This document shows positions 36,769-45,691 of a stretch of 64,000 bases of DNA, one piece after another. Below the pieces are notes generated by a model, which did no database searches, was not told the origin of the DNA, and saw only the letters and a list, made by a program, of their open reading frames with translations. Source of the DNA: G965232465 sp965276005 (lineage in GTDB: Bacteria; Pseudomonadota; Alphaproteobacteria; JAQWUY01). The stretch is from the NCBI GenBank assembly GCA_965276005.1, contig OZ254962.1:1364001-1428000 (forward strand), given 5' to 3'. Positions within the stretch are counted from its first letter, which is position 1. Each line of letters opens with the position of its first letter. A program made the translations under genes and the position numbers.

Positions 36769-37677
36769 ATGGCTAATGCTACTATTGAAAATGCCGCATT
36801 CAAATTGACCGTGGCACCTTATTTGGGGGGGCGGATTGTGAGGTTGTATTACAAGCACCGCCAGCGGGATATTTTGATGCCTGTGCAAACATTGGCACCA
36901 GAAGCCATCGCCGTACATAACCGTATTATCAGTGGCGGCAGCTATCCCTTAGCCCCCTATTCAAACCGTATTCGAGATGCCTCGTTTATATGGAACGGAC
37001 GGACACATACCCTGCCCGTGTCGGCTATTGCCAAGCCGCATGCGATTCACGGTGCCGCCTGCTATACCGCTTGGCATGTAGAGGCACGCAACGATCACAG
37101 CATAACCCTTGTACAACACCACACAGCTGGCGATTTATGGGGGTTTGATTTTACCTTGCGGCAGCATTTTACCTTGACAGAAACCCGCCTTATTAATACC
37201 CTGTCGTTTACCAATATGGATACGGTGCATCAACCGATTGGATTGGGCTTTCACCCGTTTTTTAATGCACAGGGTTTAAAAACTGTACAGGTACACATGC
37301 AGGGCATGTGGCAATCGAAAAATTGTATCCCATTGCACAAACAGGCTCTGCCCGCCGCATATGACTTTTGCACCGCCAAACCGTTTGTACAGGCAGTCGA
37401 CAATTTGTTTTATGGCGTCGACAGCCCCTGTATCGCCGATTATGGCACCTATACAGTCACCGTTACCTCCACCAGTCAAAACGCTGTGCTGTTTTCCAAC
37501 GATGTGGACACATTTTTCTGTTTCGAACCGGTAGAGAATGTGACCAACGCCCACAATATGCAGCCGCACACCTCCCCTACACGCCCGACAACATACGCCC
37601 TAAAGCACGGATTGACCGCCCTTGCCCCATCGCATACCCATACATTTTCTATGACCATTACAGTAACGGAAAAATAG
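36769..37677 (+). CDS. Aldose 1-epimerase family protein
   Basis: Galactose-mutarotase-like enzyme, 302 residues, that interconverts sugar anomers. APYSNRIRD (substrate Arg), HAIHGAACY (catalytic-type His), GLGFHPFF (second His) and CFEPVENVTNAHN (Glu base region) are all present. The frame is open back into adhesin B, but ATG at 36769 has a GAGGG site 8 bp upstream and begins the family homology. A TTGACA at 36689-36694 may be part of its promoter. Substrate unknown; no sugar pathway gene adjoins it directly. Confidence 0.82.
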   Translation: MANATIENAAFKLTVAPYLGGRIVRLYYKHRQRDILMPVQTLAPEAIAVHNRIISGGSYPLAPYSNRIRDASFIWNGRTHTLPVSAIAKPHAIHGAACYTAWHVEARNDHSITLVQHHTAGDLWGFDFTLRQHFTLTETRLINTLSFTNMDTVHQPIGLGFHPFFNAQGLKTVQVHMQGMWQSKNCIPLHKQALPAAYDFCTAKPFVQAVDNLFYGVDSPCIADYGTYTVTVTSTSQNAVLFSNDVDTFFCFEPVENVTNAHNMQPHTSPTRPTTYALKHGLTALAPSHTHTFSMTITVTEK

Positions 37678-37681
37678 GGTA

Positions 37682-37838
37682 TGCACAGTTGTTATTGCAC
37701 ATATGTGCATTATAGGCTATACTACACCCTAACAGTACACTACTTTTCCATTTCGTAACCGTGTAAAACACCGTTAGAAAGGATTGTAATATACCTTGTT
37801 TTATGGTATTTACACATTGTACAATAGTTTTATGCACA
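37682..37838. promoter_or_regulatory. Cluster of TGCACA half-sites upstream of phnA
   Basis: TGCACA or its complement occurs at 37682-37687, 37696-37701, 37704-37709 and 37833-37838. The middle two form the perfect palindrome TGCACATATGTGCA (37696-37709). The last copy lies just downstream of the phnA -10. They could bind a regulator of the phosphonoacetate genes. Confidence 0.35.
37796..37825 (+). promoter_or_regulatory. Promoter of phnA-phnY
   Basis: TTGTTT (37796-37801), 18-bp spacer, TACAAT (37820-37825); an AGGAGG ribosome site precedes the phnA ATG at 37858. Confidence 0.45.
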
Positions 37839-37857
37839 TTTTACACAGGAGGCACCC

Positions 37858-39096
37858 ATGCAGACACTTACCATCAATGACCGCTCTTATCCCATGCCGA
37901 AAGTACCTGCCATCGCTATTTGCCTAGACGGGTGTGAACCAGCGTATTTAGAGGTCGCCATTGCCAAAGGTCTGATGCCCCACTTAGACCGTATCCGTGC
38001 CACAGGGACAGATCGTTTGGCACATGCGGTTATGCCTTCGTTTACCAATCCGAACAATGTGTCGATTGCTACGGGGTGTCCACCGTCTGTACATGGTATT
38101 TGTGGCAATTTCTTGTTCGATACGGAAACGGGCGAAGAGGTGATGATGAACGATGTACGGTTCCTAAGAGCCCCCACTGTATTCAAAGGATTTTATGACG
38201 CCGGTGCCAAAGTTGCCATCGTTACCGCCAAAGACAAATTGCGGGCTTTATTGGGGGCGGGATTGCAATTTGACGACAATCGAGCCAAGTGTTTTTCAGC
38301 GGAAAAATCTGCTACTTCGACCGCCAGCGAACACGGACAACAAAACGCCAGCACATGGCTAGGCATGGCACAACCGCCCGTTTATTCGGCTGAGCTATCC
38401 GAATTTGTGTTTGCCGCCGGCGTAAAATTGCTACAACAGTGGCAACCAGATGTGATGTACTTAACCACCACCGATTACATACAGCACAAATACGCCCCCG
38501 ACCACCAACACGCCCAAGATTTTTACGCTATGTTCGATGGGTATTTGGGGCAATTGGACGCATTGGGGGCGGCGATTGTGATTACCGGCGATCACGGTAT
38601 GAAGCCCAAACACCTTGCAGACGGTAGCCCCGCCGTGGTTTATGTACAAGACCTACTCGATGGGTGGTTGGGTGCAAACGCTGCTCGGGTTATCCTGCCT
38701 ATCACAGACCCGTATGTGGTACACCACGGGGCATTAGGATCGTTTGCCACCGCTTATTTGCCCGATGACTGTGACCGTGATGCGATTGTTGCCAAGCTAT
38801 TACAACACCCCGCTATCACCCATGTTTTGACCCGTATACAAGCGGCTAAAACTTTTGAGCTGCCCGCCGATCGCATTGGCGATATTGTCATGGTATCGGG
38901 GGAAAATGTATGTATTGGCACTTCAGAACACCGCCACGACTTGGCGGCGTTAAACGAGCCGTTACGCAGTCACGGCGGCTTGACCGAACAACAAGTCCCG
39001 TTTATCACCAATCGAGTAATAGATCAACCCAACGCCCCAGAGTTACGCAACTTCGATGCGTTGTTTTATGCCATAACCGCCGCTAGTCACCTATGA
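37858..39096 (+). CDS. phnA: Phosphonoacetate hydrolase
   Basis: Alkaline-phosphatase-superfamily enzyme, 412 residues, that hydrolyses phosphonoacetate to acetate and phosphate. Metal and nucleophile residues match the Sinorhizobium meliloti enzyme: Asp24 in CLDGCEPAYL, nucleophile Thr63 in SFTNPNNVSIATG, TTTDYIQHKYAP, GDHGMKPK and HHGALGSFA. No signal peptide, so cytoplasmic. It is followed 10 bp later by phnY; together they are the lower half of the 2-aminoethylphosphonate pathway. The transaminase PhnW and a phosphonate transporter are not in the window. Confidence 0.93.
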   Translation: MQTLTINDRSYPMPKVPAIAICLDGCEPAYLEVAIAKGLMPHLDRIRATGTDRLAHAVMPSFTNPNNVSIATGCPPSVHGICGNFLFDTETGEEVMMNDVRFLRAPTVFKGFYDAGAKVAIVTAKDKLRALLGAGLQFDDNRAKCFSAEKSATSTASEHGQQNASTWLGMAQPPVYSAELSEFVFAAGVKLLQQWQPDVMYLTTTDYIQHKYAPDHQHAQDFYAMFDGYLGQLDALGAAIVITGDHGMKPKHLADGSPAVVYVQDLLDGWLGANAARVILPITDPYVVHHGALGSFATAYLPDDCDRDAIVAKLLQHPAITHVLTRIQAAKTFELPADRIGDIVMVSGENVCIGTSEHRHDLAALNEPLRSHGGLTEQQVPFITNRVIDQPNAPELRNFDALFYAITAASHL

Positions 39097-39106
39097 GGAA
39101 AAAACC

Positions 39107-40552
39107 ATGACCACTCCCATTGAGCCCCGCCATGAAGCCATGCGTATCGCCGGTGAAAAAGTCACCACAACAGACCGTATCCCCGTGCATTACCCCTATA
39201 CCGATGACATTGTCGGATCGGTGCCGGCGGGTACTGCTGCACATGTTGCCAAAGCCTTTGACATCGCCGGCAGCTATACCCCGACTTTAACCCGTTACCA
39301 ACGGCAAAGTATTTTAAACCGCACCGCTGCCATCATCAACGACCGCAAACACGCATTGGCACGGCTTATTGTGGCGGAGCTGGGCATATCGTTACAAGAC
39401 GCTTATTATGAATGCGGGCGGGCGTATGATGTGTATACGCTGACCGCCCAGATGGCTATTTTGGACGATGGGGACATATATTCCTGTGATATTACCCCGC
39501 AGGGCAAACACCGGAAAATCTTTACCATGCGGGAACCGTTAACCGCCATATCTGCCATCACGCCATTTAACCACCCGTTAAACATGGTCAGCCACAAAAT
39601 CGCCCCTGCCATTGCCACCAACAACTGTATTGTTGTCAAGCCCACCGAACTTACGCCGCTGACGGCTGTTTGGCTTGCGGATGCCTTGTATGAGGCGGGA
39701 CTACCGCCGCAGATGTTATCGATTATCACCGGCTTACCCCAAGATTTGGGCGATGGCATGATGACCCATAAAAACATCGACTTGGTGACTTTTACGGGCG
39801 GTGTTGCCGTAGGCAAGCTGATTGCCGCCAAAGCGGTATATAAACGCCAAATATTGGAATTGGGCGGCAATGACCCGCTGATTATTTGTAACGATTTAGA
39901 TGAAGACGATTTACACCATGCGGCAGAATTGGCAGTAGCGGGGGCGACAAAAAACTCTGGTCAACGGTGCACAGCGGTAAAACGCATTTTATGTCAAAAA
40001 TCGGTTGCGGATAAATTTTCTGAGATCGTATTAGAAAAAGCCAAAAACATCACATTTGGCGATCCGCTGGATACGGGGACAGATTTGGGCTGTGTGATAC
40101 ATGCGAAAGCGGCAGAACTGTTTGAAAATCGGGTGTTACAAGCCCAACGACAGGGGGCAAAAATCTTGTATCACCCGAAGCGACAAGGGGCGTTGTTACC
40201 GCCTATTGTGGTTGATTATGTGGATCATACAAGCGATTTGGTGATGTTGGAAACTTTTGGCCCGGTTATCCCGATTATTCGGGTGCCAGACGACGACGAC
40301 AGCGTCCGTACCATTTCCAACGCTACGGATTTTGGTTTGTCCGCCGGGGTATGTACCCATGATTTCAGACGGATGCAAGCATACATCAAAGGTCTCAATG
40401 TAGGCACGGTCAACATTTGGGAAGTGCCCGGCTACCGCATAGAGATGTCCCCGTTTGGCGGTATTAAAGACAGTGGCAATGGCTACAAAGAGGGGGTCAT
40501 CGAGGCTATGAAAAGCTTTACCAACATCAAAACCTATTCTCTACCGTGGTAG
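39107..40552 (+). CDS. phnY: Phosphonoacetaldehyde dehydrogenase
   Basis: Aldehyde dehydrogenase superfamily, 481 residues, oxidising phosphonoacetaldehyde to phosphonoacetate with NAD. The catalytic Cys288 lies in KNSGQRCTAVKR, the general-base Glu251 in LELGGNDP, and the cofactor segment in ITPFNHPLNMVSHKIAPA. AGGA precedes the start, 10 bp after phnA. The specific name rests on adjacency to phnA and family resemblance; on its own it could be called a glyceraldehyde-3-phosphate or succinate-semialdehyde type ALDH. It ends 13 bp from the convergent adhesin C gene. Confidence 0.88.
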   Translation: MTTPIEPRHEAMRIAGEKVTTTDRIPVHYPYTDDIVGSVPAGTAAHVAKAFDIAGSYTPTLTRYQRQSILNRTAAIINDRKHALARLIVAELGISLQDAYYECGRAYDVYTLTAQMAILDDGDIYSCDITPQGKHRKIFTMREPLTAISAITPFNHPLNMVSHKIAPAIATNNCIVVKPTELTPLTAVWLADALYEAGLPPQMLSIITGLPQDLGDGMMTHKNIDLVTFTGGVAVGKLIAAKAVYKRQILELGGNDPLIICNDLDEDDLHHAAELAVAGATKNSGQRCTAVKRILCQKSVADKFSEIVLEKAKNITFGDPLDTGTDLGCVIHAKAAELFENRVLQAQRQGAKILYHPKRQGALLPPIVVDYVDHTSDLVMLETFGPVIPIIRVPDDDDSVRTISNATDFGLSAGVCTHDFRRMQAYIKGLNVGTVNIWEVPGYRIEMSPFGGIKDSGNGYKEGVIEAMKSFTNIKTYSLPW

Positions 40553-40565
40553 AACCGCTTTTATA

Positions 40566-43500
40566 TCACACAGGATCATTGTCATTTGTCTCTGTATAGG
40601 CAGTTTTGTCTGTTGCTATCGATTGTTGTACGAATATGCGTCTCAAGGTTTCGTATAGGTGTTCATCCAGCTCGTACAGGGGTACCGCCTTTTGTGCCTT
40701 GATGTTGTGTGCCAACATGGTCATATCGTATGTGGTGGTGTATTTGGCTTTGTAGGTTACCTGTTGCGGTGTGTTAAATATGGATGGTATAGGGGTTTGT
40801 GGTTGATATAGTGCCTGCATGTCGATACCGCTCAGGTGGGCGTATACACCGCTGTTAAAGATGGTGTCGATGCTGCCAAGTGGGACACCTAATGTGCCAC
40901 TTGCACCGCCGGCACCACCGGCGGCACCTGCCCCTGCTGCCCCTGCGGCACCGGCACCACCGGCGGCTCCCGCCGCTCCGGCTGCCGCTGTTGCGGCTGC
41001 TGTAACTTTGGCTAACACACCGGTTTGCGTCGCCACGACAGCACCGGCACCTAACAGAACAACGCCGGCACCTGAATCACCGCCGCCACCGCCACCGCCA
41101 CCGCCGCCATTGCCATCGGGACTTTGGTCTGTATTACCACCGCCAGATCTTGTGGATACTTTTATATTACCTGTTAGTCCGTCAATAAGCGTACCCCCGA
41201 CAAGACTTGCCCCGTATTGCAATTTATAATTTCCGGAGCTTAGTGTAAACTTGCTTGTATCACCGATGTATATGGGTTTGTCATCTCCTCTTCTATCATT
41301 ATCATATACAAAAGCCCCGTCATTTATTGTTAATGTTACGGTTTCATTGCTTACCACAGCACCGCTGTATCCAGATAAACCGCCTTTGATATACACGGGG
41401 GCAATTTTGTTGCCACCCGTCTCTAGGCGGTCTCTTACAGCCAAGTCATTCACTTTCAATTGTAATATTCTTTGCGTAATCGATGCACCGGTTACATTGT
41501 CTATGGTGGGTGCGGACGCCAAGCCGTATGCGGGTACATTGTTGCCGTCCACATACGATATGGCATGTCCTGCAAATTTCAAGGTTAAATTGGTTCCCAC
41601 ATCCTTTTGCTCCGCAGTACCGGCTGTGTTGTAAAACTTACCGCTGGCATTGGTGGTAAAGGTGCCTTTGAAATTAAAGTGCTTATTGGACGAAGTGTCC
41701 ACATACCCACCGATTTTAAACTTCAATCCATTATAAACCCCGTTGTTTTTGAACGCAAAGGTATTGGTGGCACCGCCTGCCTGTGCAGAATTGCCATCGT
41801 ACACTTTGGTTTTTTTGTTTGTATTCGATGACAGGGTTAAGGATGGATTGGCACTGTATATAAAGGCACTTTTATCTCTCTCAGCAAGCCCAGCGTTGCT
41901 CCAACCACTACCACTGTATGGCTTGTTAAATTGCACAAAACCATAGTTGGTTATGCCACCCATAGTGTTAGTTGCAGGGGTTTTTGCCCACACCAAGTAC
42001 AGACCTTTTGATGCTGTTTTTAAAGCATTACTATTTGATAGGTTGGTAAATTTGTCTGCTTTGAGTTCCAAGACAACCTCTGCGGATGATGGAGATTTAG
42101 TAGCCTCGACTTGCCCACCGTTGCGGATAACAATTTCCGAATCGCTATTTGCACCGGTTGCACCTGCATACGCAATGCTAACCCGCTTGCCTTTTACTTT
42201 GTCGACAGTGATTTTGCCGGTTTGTTTTTTGTTGTTAGCGGCACCGCTTTCGCCCGCTAGCATTTTGATAATCAAATCGCCTTCGGTTTCTAGTTTTTTG
42301 CCTGCTGCAACGGTGATGACCGCTTTGCCTGTATCCCGTATCGATGGGTCATACCCAACATTAGCGGCACTGGCGTCATTGGCTTTTAACACCAAGCCGC
42401 CCTTAATGTTTATATTTTGATTAACAATAATCGACTTGCCGGCGATTAAGGTAAGCTTGCCACCGCTAGCTGTTATATCCGCATCTACGGTAATATTGTT
42501 ACTGGCATAATAGGTGAGATTTGCACCACTATTTAGTTGTTGTTGTATACCCTGTCTCATATCGGAAAGATTTATCAATCGCACATGTCCCGTTTCATTA
42601 CTCGCACCGGGTGACCCAATAACCAACTTGTCACCTGTCTTATCGAATGCTACAGATGTGCCAAACAAATGTTTAAAGCGCAATCCATCAGAAGCACCAA
42701 GTTCAAAGCCGGCATGTTCGACATCGATCTTTTTCATAAGGGTCGGAGGGGCAAAATTTCCATAATCCCTACTAGTATTCCTAGCCCACCCATTATCTGG
42801 AATTTCATACAGATACACCGCCCCATACTTGTTTTCACCAGCGGCACCGTTATCGTGATTCGGTGCCCCCACAGCCAATTTGAAACCATCACTACTCAGA
42901 GCAACACTGGCACCAAAATTATCACCTATTCCTGAATCACTACTTGTAACCAGCCGTGCATAATATGGGCTGACACCACCATTATTTGGATACCCAATTC
43001 CGATTAGGTGTACCGCCCCTTTTTGATGATTATTATTAGCTGTTCTAGGCATATGTCTGTGGATAGGATCCCCAACAGCTAGCTTCTTGCCATTACTACT
43101 CATAGCCACGCTAAAACCAAAGCGGTGATAATCATACAACCGGGATAGCTGTCTATCCCCATGAATAGGACTATTATATTGCATTGATCCAGCATGTTGT
43201 CTATTAATCTTTGCAAATTTTCTGTTCGTTATGTCGTCAAGTGACCATGACTTCATACTGTATACATATACGGCACCTCTACACCGTCCACCGTTACCAC
43301 AAGTTTTACTGTACCAGACACCACTTTTACTTTCGAAGTCATCATATGCCCCAACAGCTATTTTCAATCCATCACCACTCATAGCCACACTGGCACCAAA
43401 TCTAGCATCGTCGGGAATGCCAAATCTATTGTTACCACCTATCATATTGAATAAGCCCTCTACATCAGTACTCCTCTTGCCATTAGAATACTCTACATGG

Positions 43501-45506
43501 TATGTATTGAGACGAAATAGGCGTACCGAACCTGCCTTACCATAATACGGGGCACCGACAGCTAATTTACTCCCATCAGCACTTAACGCTACGCTAGAGC
43601 CAAACCGTTCTGAACTTTCTAAGGCGAGTTTTACAATTTTTTTACTATCAATCGAATAATATAAAATACCATCCTTAATTTTATCTTTATAGGTTGCTGT
43701 CGCCCCCCATTTGCCACCGGTAACATCGTAAATATATACCGCACCTCCATTAGCAACGCCGGGAGCCCCTATGGCTAACCTACTGCCATCACGGCTTAAC
43801 GCTACACTAGCACCAAACTCATCCCCTTGACTGCTGCTTTCCCCTGAACCCTGTCTGGATGCAATCTTTTGTACTTGGTTTGCGGCACTGCCCCATTTTG
43901 CAGTAATGCTTACATTTTTCGGATCGAGCAAAATAACCCCATTGCCGGCTTTTACCCGGGCTAAGCCGAAACTTTCGACTTTTTTCTTAGCGGATATTTC
44001 CACAGCACCGCCGCCGGTGGCACCAGTGGCATCGATAGCCGCATAGTTATTGGTGGTGTGATCCGCCCACAAAATAGCCGTGCCGCCTGTGCCGGATGCA
44101 GATGACACATCGATATGTACGCCCGTGCCCAGCGAAGTTTTGCTGGCACTAACAAGGGTGCTGTTATCCGACCAACGGGTTACAAACAGGTCTTGGGTTT
44201 TGGTGTCGAGTTGGCTGGTTTTTGGGTCGTAGCCACCGCCTTGAAACGCACCACCTATACGGATTCGCCCGCCTTGTGCTTTACCGGTTGCGGATATAGC
44301 ACCAGAAAGCAGACCAACCAAACCGCCCTTGTTGCCAATGTCGATATATCCGCCCTTGCCGTTCGTACTGTCGGCTTTAAAGTCGATAGATCCCAATATT
44401 TTCGACCCACCTTTGCCGGATAGTCCACCGATAAGGGAGAGACTCCCCCCAGCGGTGCGACCAGACACATCGAAACTTGTACCAGCGGTTAAATCCGCCC
44501 CGTGTTGTAACGATATTTTAATTTTTCCTCCAGTGCCATTTTGTGATACCGCAGAAAATTGACCCTTGCCATCGATGGAATCTACGGCGACATTTATGCT
44601 ACCCGCATTGCCATAATCCGCATCAGCGGTGATTTTACCATAAACACCCAGAGTGCCGCCACTAATCGATATAACGCCATTTGTCGAGGACACAGTGTTT
44701 GCCGATACAATACCATTTATCGAAATAGTTTGGCGGAGAATATCAGACGCATCGGCAACGGTTATGTCGATAAATCCGCCCCGGGAGTCGACAGTGCCGC
44801 CCAAGTCGACAGTTGCAGATACTTTATTGCCTTGCGAATCGGTTAGGGTGTCCCATTTGTCTGTAGGCACCTCGACCCGTAAAAAATCGTTGTTGCCAAA
44901 CGACATAACAATTTTTTCGCCACTGGCAAAACCCACTTTGCCCACATGGGCTCGAATCGTACCCTCATTTTTAACCGCCCCACCAAGCAAGGCGACAAAA
45001 CCGCCGTCATCGACCGAAATACGCCCATGATTGGCAACAACGCCATTGCTACCATTTTTAGTAAAGGTATAATCACCATTCAAAAAATCGTTGGTGTCGA
45101 TGTCGAGAGTCGAGACAACAAAATTGCCCGTATCGATAACCCCGTCTTTGGTAATCATGATACCGTTAGGGTTAATCAAAAATACACTGCCATTAGCGTT
45201 AATTTGTCCAGCAATTTCCGAAGTAAAATCACCCGTAACCCGATTTAAAGTTGCCGAGTCGCTACTGGGTTGGTTAAAGTTGACCGTGTTATCGTTACCC
45301 ACAGAAAAACTTTTCCAATTGATAATTGCTTTATCCGACCGCTGATCGATGGTGAGAGTATACCCCCCCCCCCCCCCAGCATATGCAATACTAGCAGAGC
45401 CCTCCTGTACCACGCCCCCTTGTGGCAAACCACCAGCAAAAACCATACCACTAGCACCCAACGCAGATACCGCTAACAAAACAAATTTTACAGATTTATG
45501 AGTCAT
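40566..45506 (-). CDS. Two-partner-secretion adhesin C with G15 tract, YDG-like domains and Ala/Gly-rich region
   Basis: Predicted surface protein of 1646 residues. Signal peptide 1-24 (VFA|GGLP), TPS domain about 25-165 interrupted by five glycines (44-48) encoded by a run of 15 G, VFLINPNGI motif, beta-rich region to about 525, only six FG-GAP-like units (about 550-980), FHA-like strands to about 1230, then a region with the KVYDGN signature of YDG domains (about 1230-1450). A Gly run and an Ala/Gly-rich low-complexity segment (about 1460-1545) precede the C-terminal module shared with A and B (VYAHLSGIDMQALYQP to YELDEHLYETLRRIFV). Sequence relatedness to A/B is strongest in the TPS and C-terminal parts. 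Export partner not in window. Confidence 0.83.
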   Translation of the reverse strand: MTHKSVKFVLLAVSALGASGMVFAGGLPQGGVVQEGSASIAYAGGGGGYTLTIDQRSDKAIINWKSFSVGNDNTVNFNQPSSDSATLNRVTGDFTSEIAGQINANGSVFLINPNGIMITKDGVIDTGNFVVSTLDIDTNDFLNGDYTFTKNGSNGVVANHGRISVDDGGFVALLGGAVKNEGTIRAHVGKVGFASGEKIVMSFGNNDFLRVEVPTDKWDTLTDSQGNKVSATVDLGGTVDSRGGFIDITVADASDILRQTISINGIVSANTVSSTNGVISISGGTLGVYGKITADADYGNAGSINVAVDSIDGKGQFSAVSQNGTGGKIKISLQHGADLTAGTSFDVSGRTAGGSLSLIGGLSGKGGSKILGSIDFKADSTNGKGGYIDIGNKGGLVGLLSGAISATGKAQGGRIRIGGAFQGGGYDPKTSQLDTKTQDLFVTRWSDNSTLVSASKTSLGTGVHIDVSSASGTGGTAILWADHTTNNYAAIDATGATGGGAVEISAKKKVESFGLARVKAGNGVILLDPKNVSITAKWGSAANQVQKIASRQGSGESSSQGDEFGASVALSRDGSRLAIGAPGVANGGAVYIYDVTGGKWGATATYKDKIKDGILYYSIDSKKIVKLALESSERFGSSVALSADGSKLAVGAPYYGKAGSVRLFRLNTYHVEYSNGKRSTDVEGLFNMIGGNNRFGIPDDARFGASVAMSGDGLKIAVGAYDDFESKSGVWYSKTCGNGGRCRGAVYVYSMKSWSLDDITNRKFAKINRQHAGSMQYNSPIHGDRQLSRLYDYHRFGFSVAMSSNGKKLAVGDPIHRHMPRTANNNHQKGAVHLIGIGYPNNGGVSPYYARLVTSSDSGIGDNFGASVALSSDGFKLAVGAPNHDNGAAGENKYGAVYLYEIPDNGWARNTSRDYGNFAPPTLMKKIDVEHAGFELGASDGLRFKHLFGTSVAFDKTGDKLVIGSPGASNETGHVRLINLSDMRQGIQQQLNSGANLTYYASNNITVDADITASGGKLTLIAGKSIIVNQNINIKGGLVLKANDASAANVGYDPSIRDTGKAVITVAAGKKLETEGDLIIKMLAGESGAANNKKQTGKITVDKVKGKRVSIAYAGATGANSDSEIVIRNGGQVEATKSPSSAEVVLELKADKFTNLSNSNALKTASKGLYLVWAKTPATNTMGGITNYGFVQFNKPYSGSGWSNAGLAERDKSAFIYSANPSLTLSSNTNKKTKVYDGNSAQAGGATNTFAFKNNGVYNGLKFKIGGYVDTSSNKHFNFKGTFTTNASGKFYNTAGTAEQKDVGTNLTLKFAGHAISYVDGNNVPAYGLASAPTIDNVTGASITQRILQLKVNDLAVRDRLETGGNKIAPVYIKGGLSGYSGAVVSNETVTLTINDGAFVYDNDRRGDDKPIYIGDTSKFTLSSGNYKLQYGASLVGGTLIDGLTGNIKVSTRSGGGNTDQSPDGNGGGGGGGGGGDSGAGVVLLGAGAVVATQTGVLAKVTAAATAAAGAAGAAGGAGAAGAAGAGAAGGAGGASGTLGVPLGSIDTIFNSGVYAHLSGIDMQALYQPQTPIPSIFNTPQQVTYKAKYTTTYDMTMLAHNIKAQKAVPLYELDEHLYETLRRIFVQQSIATDKTAYTETNDNDPV
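45363..45377 (-). repeat. Homopolymer of 15 G inside the adhesin C coding region
   Basis: A run of 15 C on the plus strand is G15 in the gene, encoding Gly44-Gly48. Here the length is a multiple of three and the frame is open; gain or loss of one or two bases would truncate the protein soon after the signal peptide. The paralogues A and B have ordinary codons at this place (IYQQGSTL). Confidence 0.9.
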
Positions 45507-45642
45507 AATTTCCTACCTTTTTTTAACTGCAATGAATCAAAACCTAATGTTGCCGCACAGATGAAACGGCACACACAGCTCTCCTACATCGCATGTTACC
45601 ATATTTTCAAGAAATAACAACGAAAAAAAACAATTACAGTAC

Positions 45643-45655
45643 TTTTTTTTTTTTT
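45643..45655. repeat. T13/A13 tract upstream of adhesin C
   Basis: Thirteen T on the plus strand (A13 on the gene strand), 137-149 bp before the adhesin C start and 5 bp before a TGTAAT (45638-45633, minus) that could be a -10 element. Tract length would alter promoter spacing. No good -35 is seen; TTGACA at 45695-45690 (minus) is too far away. Confidence 0.5.
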
Positions 45656-45691
45656 ATTGATATTTTTATCGATGGGAACTGTGCCCCCATG

